Shown here: piece by piece, positions 1 to 3,949 of the stretch
Layout: each line of letters begins with the position of its first letter
Position numbering within the stretch: the first letter of the stretch is position 1
DNA from: CAYMJK01 sp043101635
GTDB taxonomy: Bacteria > Planctomycetota > Phycisphaerae > Phycisphaerales > UBA1924
DNA length: 5,713 bases
Assembly: GCA_043101635.1 (NCBI GenBank)
Contig: JBICIE010000283.1
Span: 1-5,713 of the forward strand
Direction: 5' to 3'
Notes under the pieces: model-generated
Database searches by the model: none
What the model was told of the DNA's origin: nothing
The model's input: only the letters and a program-made list of their open reading frames with translations
Made by a program: the position numbers and the translations under genes

Positions 1-1
1 G

Positions 2-340
2 GCACGAAGCGCCACAGGTGAGGGTGATAGAACAACTCGCGAGCGCAGCGAGCGATCCTCAGACCCAATCGCGCCCGATCAGTCCACCTCTGCCGACCAG
101 ACCGACGCTCTCGTCGCCGCCGCACTCACAGCCGTCGCCGAGGCCACCGGCGCCCCCGCCCCGGCGTTCGGAGACATGGTTGACACCGGCCCCGACGCGC
201 CCGCCCACGGGTCCGATCCCGCCCCGCCGAGCGGGGCAGGTTTCCAACCTGCCGACCCCGCGCCCCCGAACGAGGCAGACGGCCCCGGTCCGCCCCGTGA
301 CCCCTTCTCCGCTCTCCATTCTCTATCCTCTTCTCGGTGA
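2..340 (+). CDS. Possible 3' end of an unidentified ORF, cut by the transposon
   Basis: This frame is open from the window edge and stops at a TGA (338-340) that lies inside the transposon's left inverted repeat. The translation is rich in Ala, Asp, Pro and Gly (for example ADQTDALVAAALTAVAEATG) and would be a disordered C-terminal tail. Third codon positions are GC-rich, and the Pro/Ser/Arg-rich reading in the next frame looks like its shadow. One problem remains. If the element is removed and one target copy kept, this frame has no stop before about 3772-3774, so the gene would run through the PadR promoter and about 200 bp into PadR. That makes real coding doubtful, at least for the part after the palindrome at 235-253. 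No family is recognised. Confidence 0.3.
   Translation, partial: ARSATGEGDRTTRERSERSSDPIAPDQSTSADQTDALVAAALTAVAEATGAPAPAFGDMVDTGPDAPAHGSDPAPPSGAGFQPADPAPPNEADGPGPPRDPFSALHSLSSSR
221..253. repeat. Overlapping hairpins with GGCAGGTT/AACCTGCC palindrome
   Basis: Two perfect hairpins overlap. GCCCCGC (221-227) pairs with GCGGGGC (231-237) around CGA. GGCAGGTT (235-242) pairs with AACCTGCC (246-253) around TCC. They share bases 235-237, so only one can form at a time. From memory, palindromes of this kind recur between genes in planctomycete-type genomes. The window has only one copy, so dispersal cannot be shown here. Confidence 0.5.
328..335. repeat. Left target-site duplication, CTCTTCTC
   Basis: CTCTTCTC lies directly outside the left inverted repeat. 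The identical 8-mer is directly outside the right inverted repeat at 3507-3514. IS1595-family transposition typically duplicates 8 bp, so this matches the transposase found inside the element. Confidence 0.93.
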
Positions 341-359
341 TTAGCCCTTTGGTGCATCG
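336..359 (+). repeat. Left terminal inverted repeat
   Basis: It reads GGTGATTAGCCCTTTG, then GT, then GCATCG inwards. The reverse complement of 3483-3506 is the same except for AC in place of GT. A 16-bp exact inverted match is not expected by chance in a window this size. The terminal bases supply stop codons in two of the three incoming frames (TGA at 338 and TAG at 342). Confidence 0.93.
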
Positions 360-376
360 GGGCAAGGGCGTATAAT
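349..376 (+). promoter_or_regulatory. Candidate inward promoter at the left end
   Basis: A perfect TATAAT lies at 371-376. The best -35 at a usable distance is TTGGTG (349-354, 16-bp spacer), which is weak and lies inside the inverted repeat. The offset from the element end is almost the same as that of the stronger promoter at the right end. Transcription would start near 383 and run antisense across the whole tRNA gene towards the hairpin at 464-491. Only the -10 box is convincing. Confidence 0.4.
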
Positions 377-382
377 GGGAAG

Positions 383-454
383 CGGAGGCGGCCGGATTCG
401 AACCGGCGTCTGAGGGGTACGAACCCCCCGTTCTTTCCACTGAACTACGCCTCC
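383..454 (-). tRNA. tRNA-Thr, anticodon CGT
   Basis: The 72-nt minus-strand cloverleaf is complete. The acceptor stem is GGAGGCG/CGCCTCC with discriminator G, followed by T8 and A9. The D stem is GTTC/GAAC, and its loop contains A14, GG (18-19) and A21. The anticodon stem is GGGGG/CCCTC with one G-T pair, and its loop is TTCGTAC, so T33 precedes anticodon CGT (419-421). The variable loop is AGAC. The T arm is GCCGG-TTCGAAT-CCGGC. U36 followed by A37 fits the t6A context of ANN-decoding tRNAs. CCA is not encoded. The gene lies wholly inside the transposon, 23 bp from the left inverted repeat, and points outwards. It decodes ACG. The second acceptor pair is G-C, not the C-G used for threonine identity in E. 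coli, so the charging identity deserves caution. All conserved positions checked are intact and nothing suggests decay. Confidence 0.88.
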
Positions 455-463
455 GCGAACTTG

Positions 464-500
464 GCGCCCCGGAGATCCACCTCCGGGGCGCTGTTCGTTT
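464..500 (+). terminator. 11-bp hairpin with T-rich tail beside the tRNA
   Basis: GCGCCCCGGAG (464-474) and CTCCGGGGCGC (481-491) are perfect complements around a 6-nt loop. On the plus strand TGTTCGTTTT (492-501) follows, which fits an intrinsic terminator. It could stop transcripts that enter from the left end before they reach the DUF5343 gene. On the minus strand the same hairpin would lie in the 5' leader of the tRNA precursor, with no T tract after it. The terminator role is inferred. Confidence 0.5.
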
Positions 501-503
501 TGG

Positions 504-532
504 ACTATAGCCCCACGACTTAGCTAGTTCTA
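504..532 (-). promoter_or_regulatory. Candidate tRNA promoter
   Basis: Reading the minus strand, TATAGT (509-504) differs from the -10 consensus at one position. A weak TAGAAC (532-527) lies 17 bp upstream. Transcription would start near 497, giving a tRNA leader of about 43 nt that contains the 11-bp hairpin. The -35 is poor, so this is tentative. Confidence 0.35.
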
Positions 533-583
533 ACCGGCACCTTTCGGGATGTCGGCGTGGCACTTGTCAGTTCCGACCGGCAC
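526..583 (+). repeat. Pair of 15-bp direct repeats in the divergent control region
   Basis: AGTTCTAACCGGCAC (526-540) and AGTTCCGACCGGCAC (569-583) match at 13 of 15 positions and start 43 bp apart, about four helical turns. The second copy ends just before the -35 box of the DUF5343 gene, and the first covers the candidate -35 of the tRNA gene. This arrangement would suit binding sites for one regulator of both divergent units. No regulator is identified. Confidence 0.45.
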
Positions 584-587
584 AGGC

Positions 588-616
588 TTGACAGGCTGGA
601 ACGGGCTGGGTATGCT
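588..616 (+). promoter_or_regulatory. Sigma70-type promoter of the DUF5343-like gene
   Basis: A consensus TTGACA (588-593) is followed after 17 bp by TATGCT (611-616), which matches four of six -10 positions. Transcription would start near 623, leaving a leader of about 23 nt that holds the ribosome binding site GGAAAGGA (631-638). This may also drive the transposase, for which no separate promoter was found. Confidence 0.7.
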
Positions 617-645
617 GGCACAAGTTCCGTGGAAAGGACGAGCCG

Positions 646-1367
646 ATGGCAGATCAAAACGACAAGCGGATAGCCCCGCCCTACGTCTCATTCACTACAT
701 TCAAGAACCGCGTGCGGGGGCTTGGCGGCAGCGACGGTGAGGTGCCGCACGTCATTGACCAGAGTCTGTTCCAGACAGACTCAGGGGCGACCCAGGCCCA
801 GCTTATGAGCGCCTTCCGCTTCCTTGGCTTGATCGAGGCACAGGGGCAGCCCTCGGACCGGCTCAAGACCCTTGCCACCGCTGACGCCAATGGGTGGAAG
901 GCGACCCTCCGGGAGATCGTTGAGGCCAAGTATGGGGAGCAGTTGCCCAGTCTGGCGAAGGGGAGCCCCAAATCGCTGCGCGACGCTTTTGCCGACTACG
1001 AACTACAGGGTTCTGTGCTGGACAAGGTTGTCCGGTTCCTGATTGCTGCGGCGTCTGACGCCGAACTGCCCATTGGTGCCGCCACGCCAAAGGTGGGGGG
1101 AAGCGGCAGACCACGGCTGGACAGGCCAAGGGGGCTCGGCGTAAGCCGAAGCGCAATGGGAGCGGCGCTGGCACTGGTGGAACTGAGCCAGACCCGACCC
1201 CTGACACAATCGACTTCCCAATCCACCTGCCCGGTAAGCCAGCGGGCAAGATCACAGTTCCAAAGAGCCTCGCGCCCGCAGACATGACAATGGTGAATGC
1301 GGTCCTGTCGGCTGTTGAGGCGTACGCAAAGGCGCACTCAAACATTGACGAGGATGATGATGGTTAG
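646..1367 (+). CDS. DUF5343-like protein, split by a -1 frameshift
   Basis: The start ATG follows GGAAAGGA with 7 bases between. The N-terminal part (PPYVSFTTFKNRVRGL, then an ID-S-F segment and a QLMSAFRFLGLI helix) resembles the DUF5343 family, whose molecular function is unknown. The zero frame passes a G6 tract (1095-1100) and then degenerates, stopping at 1285-1287 (213 residues). The -1 frame, open from 1059, continues sensibly: a basic Lys/Arg linker, then IDFPIHLPGKPAGKITVPK, a helix ending VEAYAKA, and an acidic DDDG end at TAG 1365-1367. Joined at the tract, the product has 240 residues. The tract read in frame is G GGG GGA, the X XXY YYZ pattern of -1 slippage, so this could be programmed frameshifting. 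Loss of one G from an ancestral G7 would look the same. As cargo of the transposon, its role is unknown. Confidence 0.72.
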
Positions 1368-1377
1368 GATTGTTTTC

Positions 1378-1557
1378 GGGCCCGCGAAAAATCGCGGTTG
1401 CGCGGCCCAGCATGGCGCAGAAACAGGCCCCCTGTGCAAGAGGGGGCCAAGTGGTCGCCGACCGGAGCGTGTCCGGCAGCACTCTTGACCGGCGGGGGCC
1501 GAAAGGCCCCTGCCGGGATTCAACCCCCGCTGGCGCGGCAACGCCAAGCGGGGCGAC
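1378..1557 (+). ncRNA. Candidate structured RNA or hairpin cluster
   Basis: The 268 bp between the DUF5343-like gene and the transposase hold a run of hairpins. They are CCGCGA/TCGCGG with an AAAA loop (1382-1397); GGCCCCCT/AGGGGGCC with a 7-nt loop (1426-1448); CCGGA/TCCGG (1462-1476); a 12-bp stem with one G-U pair closed by a GAAA tetraloop (1489-1516); and an 11-bp stem with a single bulged A and a 6-nt loop (1525-1553). Beyond this, GGCGGG near 1562 could pair with CCCGCC near 1607. A G-U pair together with a GNRA loop suggests selection at the RNA level. No match to a known riboswitch, ribozyme or IS-linked RNA is recognised. It could regulate the transposase as a leader, be a separate RNA, or be an accumulation of GC-rich palindromes. 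Confidence 0.4.
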
Positions 1558-1635
1558 ACCGAGGCGGGATAAGCGCCAAGGCACCGTGGAAGGCCATTGT
1601 ACGCTGCCCGCCGCATTCGCGGAAGGGGTGGCCCC

Positions 1636-2580
1636 ATGGCCGCCAAGCGCCCAAGCACTCTCATGGCCGCCATCCGGTACTTCGACCGGGACACGGCCCA
1701 GCGTTACATCGAGTCGATCAAGTGGTCCGAGGGGCCCGTCTGCCCGGCCTGCGGCAGCGTCAATGTCGGGACGATCAAGAGCCGGAACCGGAGCCAGTGC
1801 CGGGACTGCCGGCGCCAGTTCTCGCTGACGACAGGGACGATCATGGAGGCCACCCACCTGCGGCTGGATCAGTGGCTCGTGGCGGTCTGGATGATCGTCA
1901 ACTGCCGCAACGGTGTGTCCTCGTGCGAGATCGCCCGGGCCATCGGGTGCAAGCAGCAGTCGGCATGGCATCTGCTCCACCGCGTGCGCCACATTCTGGC
2001 CCAGGCGGCCGGTGAACCCATGGGGCAGCGAGGCGGGGTCTGTGAGGCCGATTGGACCTACGTCGGCGGCCTCGTGTCCAACATGCCGCACGAGCGCCGG
2101 GAGCGGGCCCGGCGGCAGAAGAACTACGGGAAGGTCGTGGTTCACGCGATCAAGGAACGCCGGAGCGGCACGGTCCGGGCATCCGTCCTAGTCGATGGCG
2201 CTCGGCGCCACCCCATCCGCGCGCAGATCCGCAGCAATGTCGCGCCCAACGCCCGGCTCTACACCGATGAGGCCAAGGTCTACAAGGGCTGGACGTACTG
2301 GGAGTACCGCCATGACGCCGTGAATCACGAGTACGGGCAGTACGTCAATGGGACGGTCCACACCAACGGCTGCGAGAACTTCTTCAACTGCCTCAGGAGG
2401 ACCGTCAAGGGGACCTACATCAAGCCGACGCCTGAGCATCTGGCCGCCTACGTCGATGAGGTCGCCTACCGCTTCAACGTCCGGCACGAGTCCGAGTGGG
2501 ACCGCTTCGACGGCGCCATGCGGCAGATCGTCGGCAAGCGGCTGACGTATTCAGAGTTGACGGGCGGGGCGGTTCGGTGA
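1636..2580 (+). CDS. IS1595-family (ISXO2-like) transposase
   Basis: This 314-residue enzyme should cut and join the ends of the surrounding element. An N-terminal zinc ribbon has C36-x2-C39 and C55-x2-C58, typical of IS1595 transposases and probably for DNA binding. A helical segment with a likely HTH follows (about 70-115). The ISXO2-like catalytic domain shows D139 in CEADWTYVGG, D211 in LYTDEAKVYKG and E247 in HTNGCENFFNCLRR, with the conserved downstream basic residue present as Arg. The residue after the first catalytic Asp is Trp where Glu is common. The chosen ATG follows GGAAGGGG with 7 bases between; an in-frame ATG at 1597 lacks such a site. Length and motifs look intact, so the enzyme could be active. 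The gene ends one base from the stop of the opposing operon, with no terminator visible between them. Confidence 0.93.
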   Translation: MAAKRPSTLMAAIRYFDRDTAQRYIESIKWSEGPVCPACGSVNVGTIKSRNRSQCRDCRRQFSLTTGTIMEATHLRLDQWLVAVWMIVNCRNGVSSCEIARAIGCKQQSAWHLLHRVRHILAQAAGEPMGQRGGVCEADWTYVGGLVSNMPHERRERARRQKNYGKVVVHAIKERRSGTVRASVLVDGARRHPIRAQIRSNVAPNARLYTDEAKVYKGWTYWEYRHDAVNHEYGQYVNGTVHTNGCENFFNCLRRTVKGTYIKPTPEHLAAYVDEVAYRFNVRHESEWDRFDGAMRQIVGKRLTYSELTGGAVR

Positions 2581-2581
2581 G

Positions 2582-2980
2582 TCAGGCAGGCTCTAACTCC
2601 GCCGTAATCCGAAGCTCATCCAACTTGGCGATGACAGCTCGATAGCGAGCCTTCTTCACTGGATCGCCCTCGGACCAAGCGGTCGCCCGAAAGAAGTGTG
2701 ATAGCCACACCTGTCCACCTTCAACCTCAATGTCGAGGCCGGGCCACTCTTTCATCAACTCGCTAACAGACTTGATGCAGGAGCCCACAATGTCTCCAGA
2801 CTCGCGGCCGTGGTAGACAGTAACCCATTTGTCGAGCCGGGTTCTCCGGTATGGTTCCGCGCTTGCCAGGAACTCAATGCAGTCGCCATCCCGGTCGTAG
2901 TACGCAGCGGGCGTAAAGGGCTCGACGGGCCGGAACTCAGACAGCACGAAGTCAGTGAAATCCCTATTGCCCTCGCTCAC
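2582..2980 (-). CDS. Unrecognised 132-residue cargo protein, second gene of a coupled pair
   Basis: The start is GTG, with AAAGGAGG five bases upstream. GTGA overlaps the stop of the upstream gene, a classic sign of translational coupling. An upstream ATG at 3052 lies inside the neighbour and is less likely. The protein is acidic and appears soluble, with no signal peptide or membrane segment. A beta-rich core runs AAYYDRDGDCIEFL, then WVTVYHGRESGDIVGSCI, followed by a WP-containing stretch and a charged C-terminal helix (KKARYRAVIAKLDELRI). The D-x-D strand followed by V-VY and G-IVG strands faintly recalls small DUF2283-type folds, but that is only a resemblance. Its tight pairing with the preceding gene would suit a toxin-antitoxin or effector-partner module. 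No known motif supports that directly. Confidence 0.8.
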   Translation of the reverse strand: MSEGNRDFTDFVLSEFRPVEPFTPAAYYDRDGDCIEFLASAEPYRRTRLDKWVTVYHGRESGDIVGSCIKSVSELMKEWPGLDIEVEGGQVWLSHFFRATAWSEGDPVKKARYRAVIAKLDELRITAELEPA

Positions 2981-3339
2981 ATCACCCTCCTTTGGAATCG
3001 GTCCTCGTATTCCTCGGGCAACGCTGCGTCCATTGGGTCGGCCTGTTCCCAACCCCAGTTGTAAACGATGCGCTCCTTGTTCACAAACGCCAAAAAAACC
3101 TCGCCCTCATACGGCCTCCTCACGCTTCCGTCCCCGTTATAGGCCCTGTCGGGCACAAATGAGTAGCAGAGCCAGCCGTCCGAGTCTCCATCGGCATCGT
3201 CCGAGTCCCGCCGCAAACCTTCAAAGATGGCTCGCGGACGATCAAGGCACTCCGGCATGAGGTACGCGGCGTCACACACAGCGTGCATCCCAGCACGAGC
3301 TGCCCAGGCCAGCCGACGATGCGTGACCCAGACCGTCAT
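2977..3339 (-). CDS. Unrecognised 120-residue cargo protein, first gene of a coupled pair
   Basis: The frame is open from an ATG at 3417. The stretch before the internal ATG at 3339 looks like noncoding sequence, and the conserved-looking part begins there (MTVWVTHRRLAWAARAG), so the shorter start is preferred. Neither start has a strong ribosome binding site. Visible features are a helical HRRLAWAARAG segment, ECLDRPRAIFEGLRRD, an acidic Asp-rich loop, a strand ending in WLCYSFVPDRAY, then EGEVFLAFVNKERIVYNWGWE, and a charged tail RFQRRVM. The stop TGA overlaps the GTG of the next gene. The mixed alpha/beta look with invariant-looking His, Arg, Tyr and Trp residues could suit a small enzyme or toxin, but no family is recognised. 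The pair is probably driven by the promoter at 3465-3493. Base composition is less GC-rich than in the host genes. Confidence 0.68.
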   Translation of the reverse strand: MTVWVTHRRLAWAARAGMHAVCDAAYLMPECLDRPRAIFEGLRRDSDDADGDSDGWLCYSFVPDRAYNGDGSVRRPYEGEVFLAFVNKERIVYNWGWEQADPMDAALPEEYEDRFQRRVM

Positions 3340-3456
3340 TGTTGAGCCCCAGTCCGCTGGGTCTCGGGCCTGAAGCTCCTTCCGATCTGTGCGCTGGACA
3401 GGGCTCGGCCGATCCATGGGGCCAGAGTTTATCCGAAACCGACAACCTGCACCAGA

Positions 3457-3471
3457 TTAGAACTATTCTAA
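3457..3471. promoter_or_regulatory. 15-bp dyad over the cargo operon promoter
   Basis: TTAGAA-CTA-TTCTAA is a perfect 6+3+6 dyad that covers the -10 box and likely start site of the minus-strand operon. TTAGAACTA also occurs on the minus strand at 533-525, in the divergent tRNA/DUF5343 control region. A shared repressor site is possible. Confidence 0.45.
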
Positions 3472-3493
3472 GGTAGGGCGGGCGATGCGTCAA
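3465..3493 (-). promoter_or_regulatory. Inward promoter with its -35 inside the right inverted repeat
   Basis: On the minus strand TTGACG (3493-3488) and TAGAAT (3470-3465) are 17 bp apart, each matching five of six consensus positions. The -35 box is part of the terminal repeat. Transcription would start near 3458 and read the two-gene minus-strand operon. Transposase bound to this end could block the promoter. Confidence 0.68.
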
Positions 3494-3506
3494 AGGGCTA
3501 ATCACC
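3483..3506 (-). repeat. Right terminal inverted repeat
   Basis: The reverse complement reads GGTGATTAGCCCTTTG, AC, GCATCG, matching the left end at 22 of 24 positions. The two mismatches (AC for GT) create the better -35 box at this end. Confidence 0.93.
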
Positions 3507-3514
3507 CTCTTCTC
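3507..3514. repeat. Right target-site duplication, CTCTTCTC
   Basis: Identical to 328-335 and directly adjacent to the right inverted repeat. Removing the element and one copy restores a continuous host sequence leading into the PadR promoter. Confidence 0.93.
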
Positions 3515-3516
3515 TC

Positions 3517-3545
3517 TTGACAGATATATCTGGAACCGATATATT
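3517..3545 (+). promoter_or_regulatory. Strong sigma70-type promoter of the PadR operon
   Basis: TTGACA (3517-3522) and TATATT (3540-3545) are 17 bp apart, close to consensus. Transcription would start near 3552, 26 nt before the PadR ATG. The transposon boundary lies 10 bp upstream of the -35, so the core promoter is intact but its native upstream sequence has been displaced. Confidence 0.85.
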
Positions 3546-3548
3546 CGG
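3521..3548. promoter_or_regulatory. Two dyads in the PadR promoter, likely autoregulatory operators
   Basis: CAGATATATCTG (3521-3532) is a perfect palindrome inside the spacer and overlapping the -35. CCGATATATTCGG (3536-3548) is a second dyad over the -10. Both share GATATAT. PadR proteins commonly repress their own genes by binding AT-rich dyads of this kind, so occupancy here should block RNA polymerase. Confidence 0.65.
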
Positions 3549-3577
3549 CGTGCGAACAGACACGCCGGAGGTTCCCA

Positions 3578-3949
3578 ATGGCCAGGCTGGATCCGGGGCA
3601 GGAGCGAAACGAACTGGTCGTCCTCAGCGTCCTCCAGGAGGCCGAGCAGTACGGCTACGCCATCTCCAGGACCGTCGCGGCACGCTCCGATGGCGAACTG
3701 CGCCTGACGCCCGGCGCCCTCTACCCGCTGCTGGCCCGCCTCGAGAAGCAGGGCCTGATCGCCAGCCGCGCTGAGGAAGTCCGCTCCGACCGCGCTGAGC
3801 CCGGCGCCCGCGGCCGCACGCGCAAGTGGTACAGCCTCACGGCCAAAGGGCGAAAGCGCCTGGCAAAGCGGATCGAGGCCCACCGGGCCCAGGTGCGCCT
3901 CATGGAGTCGTTCATCGCCGGGAGCGCAACAGAAGCCGAAGCCGGATGA
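3578..3949 (+). CDS. PadR-family transcriptional regulator
   Basis: This 123-residue protein is a winged-helix DNA-binding repressor. The family signature is clear: NELVVLSVLQEAEQYGYAIS (about 11-30), the recognition region LRLTPGALYPLLARLEKQGLI (about 41-61), then the wing, with GRTRKWYSLTAKGRKRLAKR (about 85-104). The C-terminal helix is short, as in the compact PadR-s1 type that dimerises through it. GGAGG (3567-3571) lies six bases before the ATG. The wing carries an extra charged segment (SDRAEPGARGR). The stop overlaps the next gene's start (ATGA), so the regulator and the HAAS-domain membrane protein should be made together; PadR with a HAAS partner is a recurring pairing. Autoregulation is likely from the two promoter dyads. 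The inducing signal is unknown. Confidence 0.93.
   Translation: MARLDPGQERNELVVLSVLQEAEQYGYAISRTVAARSDGELRLTPGALYPLLARLEKQGLIASRAEEVRSDRAEPGARGRTRKWYSLTAKGRKRLAKRIEAHRAQVRLMESFIAGSATEAEAG

Larger units (their letters stand above)
336..3506 (+). mobile_element. IS1595-family transposon with cargo (3171 bp)
   Basis: The ends are 24-bp inverted repeats matching at 22 of 24 positions, with an exact 8-bp direct repeat on both flanks. Inside are an IS1595/ISXO2-type transposase, a tRNA-Thr gene, a DUF5343-like gene with a frameshift, a hairpin-rich noncoding block and a two-gene minus-strand operon. The plus-strand transposase and the minus-strand operon converge with a single base between their stop codons, so no inverted repeat could lie directly after the transposase; the outer repeats are the only boundaries seen. 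Simple IS1595 elements are about 1 kb, and longer members with passenger genes are known in this family. The perfect target duplication points to fairly recent insertion. The minus-strand cargo is visibly less GC-rich than the host genes on the right, which fits horizontal arrival. The exact subgroup cannot be assigned by eye. Confidence 0.92.

Noticed and set aside
18..344. A 108-codon plus-strand frame starting at 18
   Set aside because: The translation is almost only Pro, Ser, Thr and Arg, as expected for a shifted reading of the more plausible frame starting at position 2. It also runs into the inverted repeat.
383..454. tRNA as the attachment site of an integrase-type island
   Set aside because: No integrase gene and no second copy of the tRNA 3' end is present. 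The boundaries are instead explained by inverted repeats and an 8-bp duplication of transposase type.
1489..1557. A known self-cleaving ribozyme, because of the GAAA loop and adjacent stem
   Set aside because: The conserved CUGAUGA of hammerheads is missing, and no twister or HDV-type core could be matched convincingly.
1370..2015. Plus-strand frames through the hairpin region and into the transposase
   Set aside because: They show no domain, overlap the clear transposase frame, and arise from the scarcity of stops in GC-rich sequence.
1636..2580. A minimal IS with ends directly beside the transposase
   Set aside because: The transposase stop is one base from the opposing gene's stop, leaving no room for an end there. 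The only inverted repeats with a target duplication are at 336 and 3506.
3340..3417. The 26-residue N-terminal extension of the first minus-strand cargo gene
   Set aside because: The ATG at 3417 has no ribosome binding site and the extension looks unlike the rest of the protein. The start at 3339 is preferred, though the longer form cannot be excluded.
336..3506. CRISPR array or phage genes in the accessory region
   Set aside because: No regularly spaced repeats exist, and none of the cargo proteins shows a phage structural, lysis or packaging motif.
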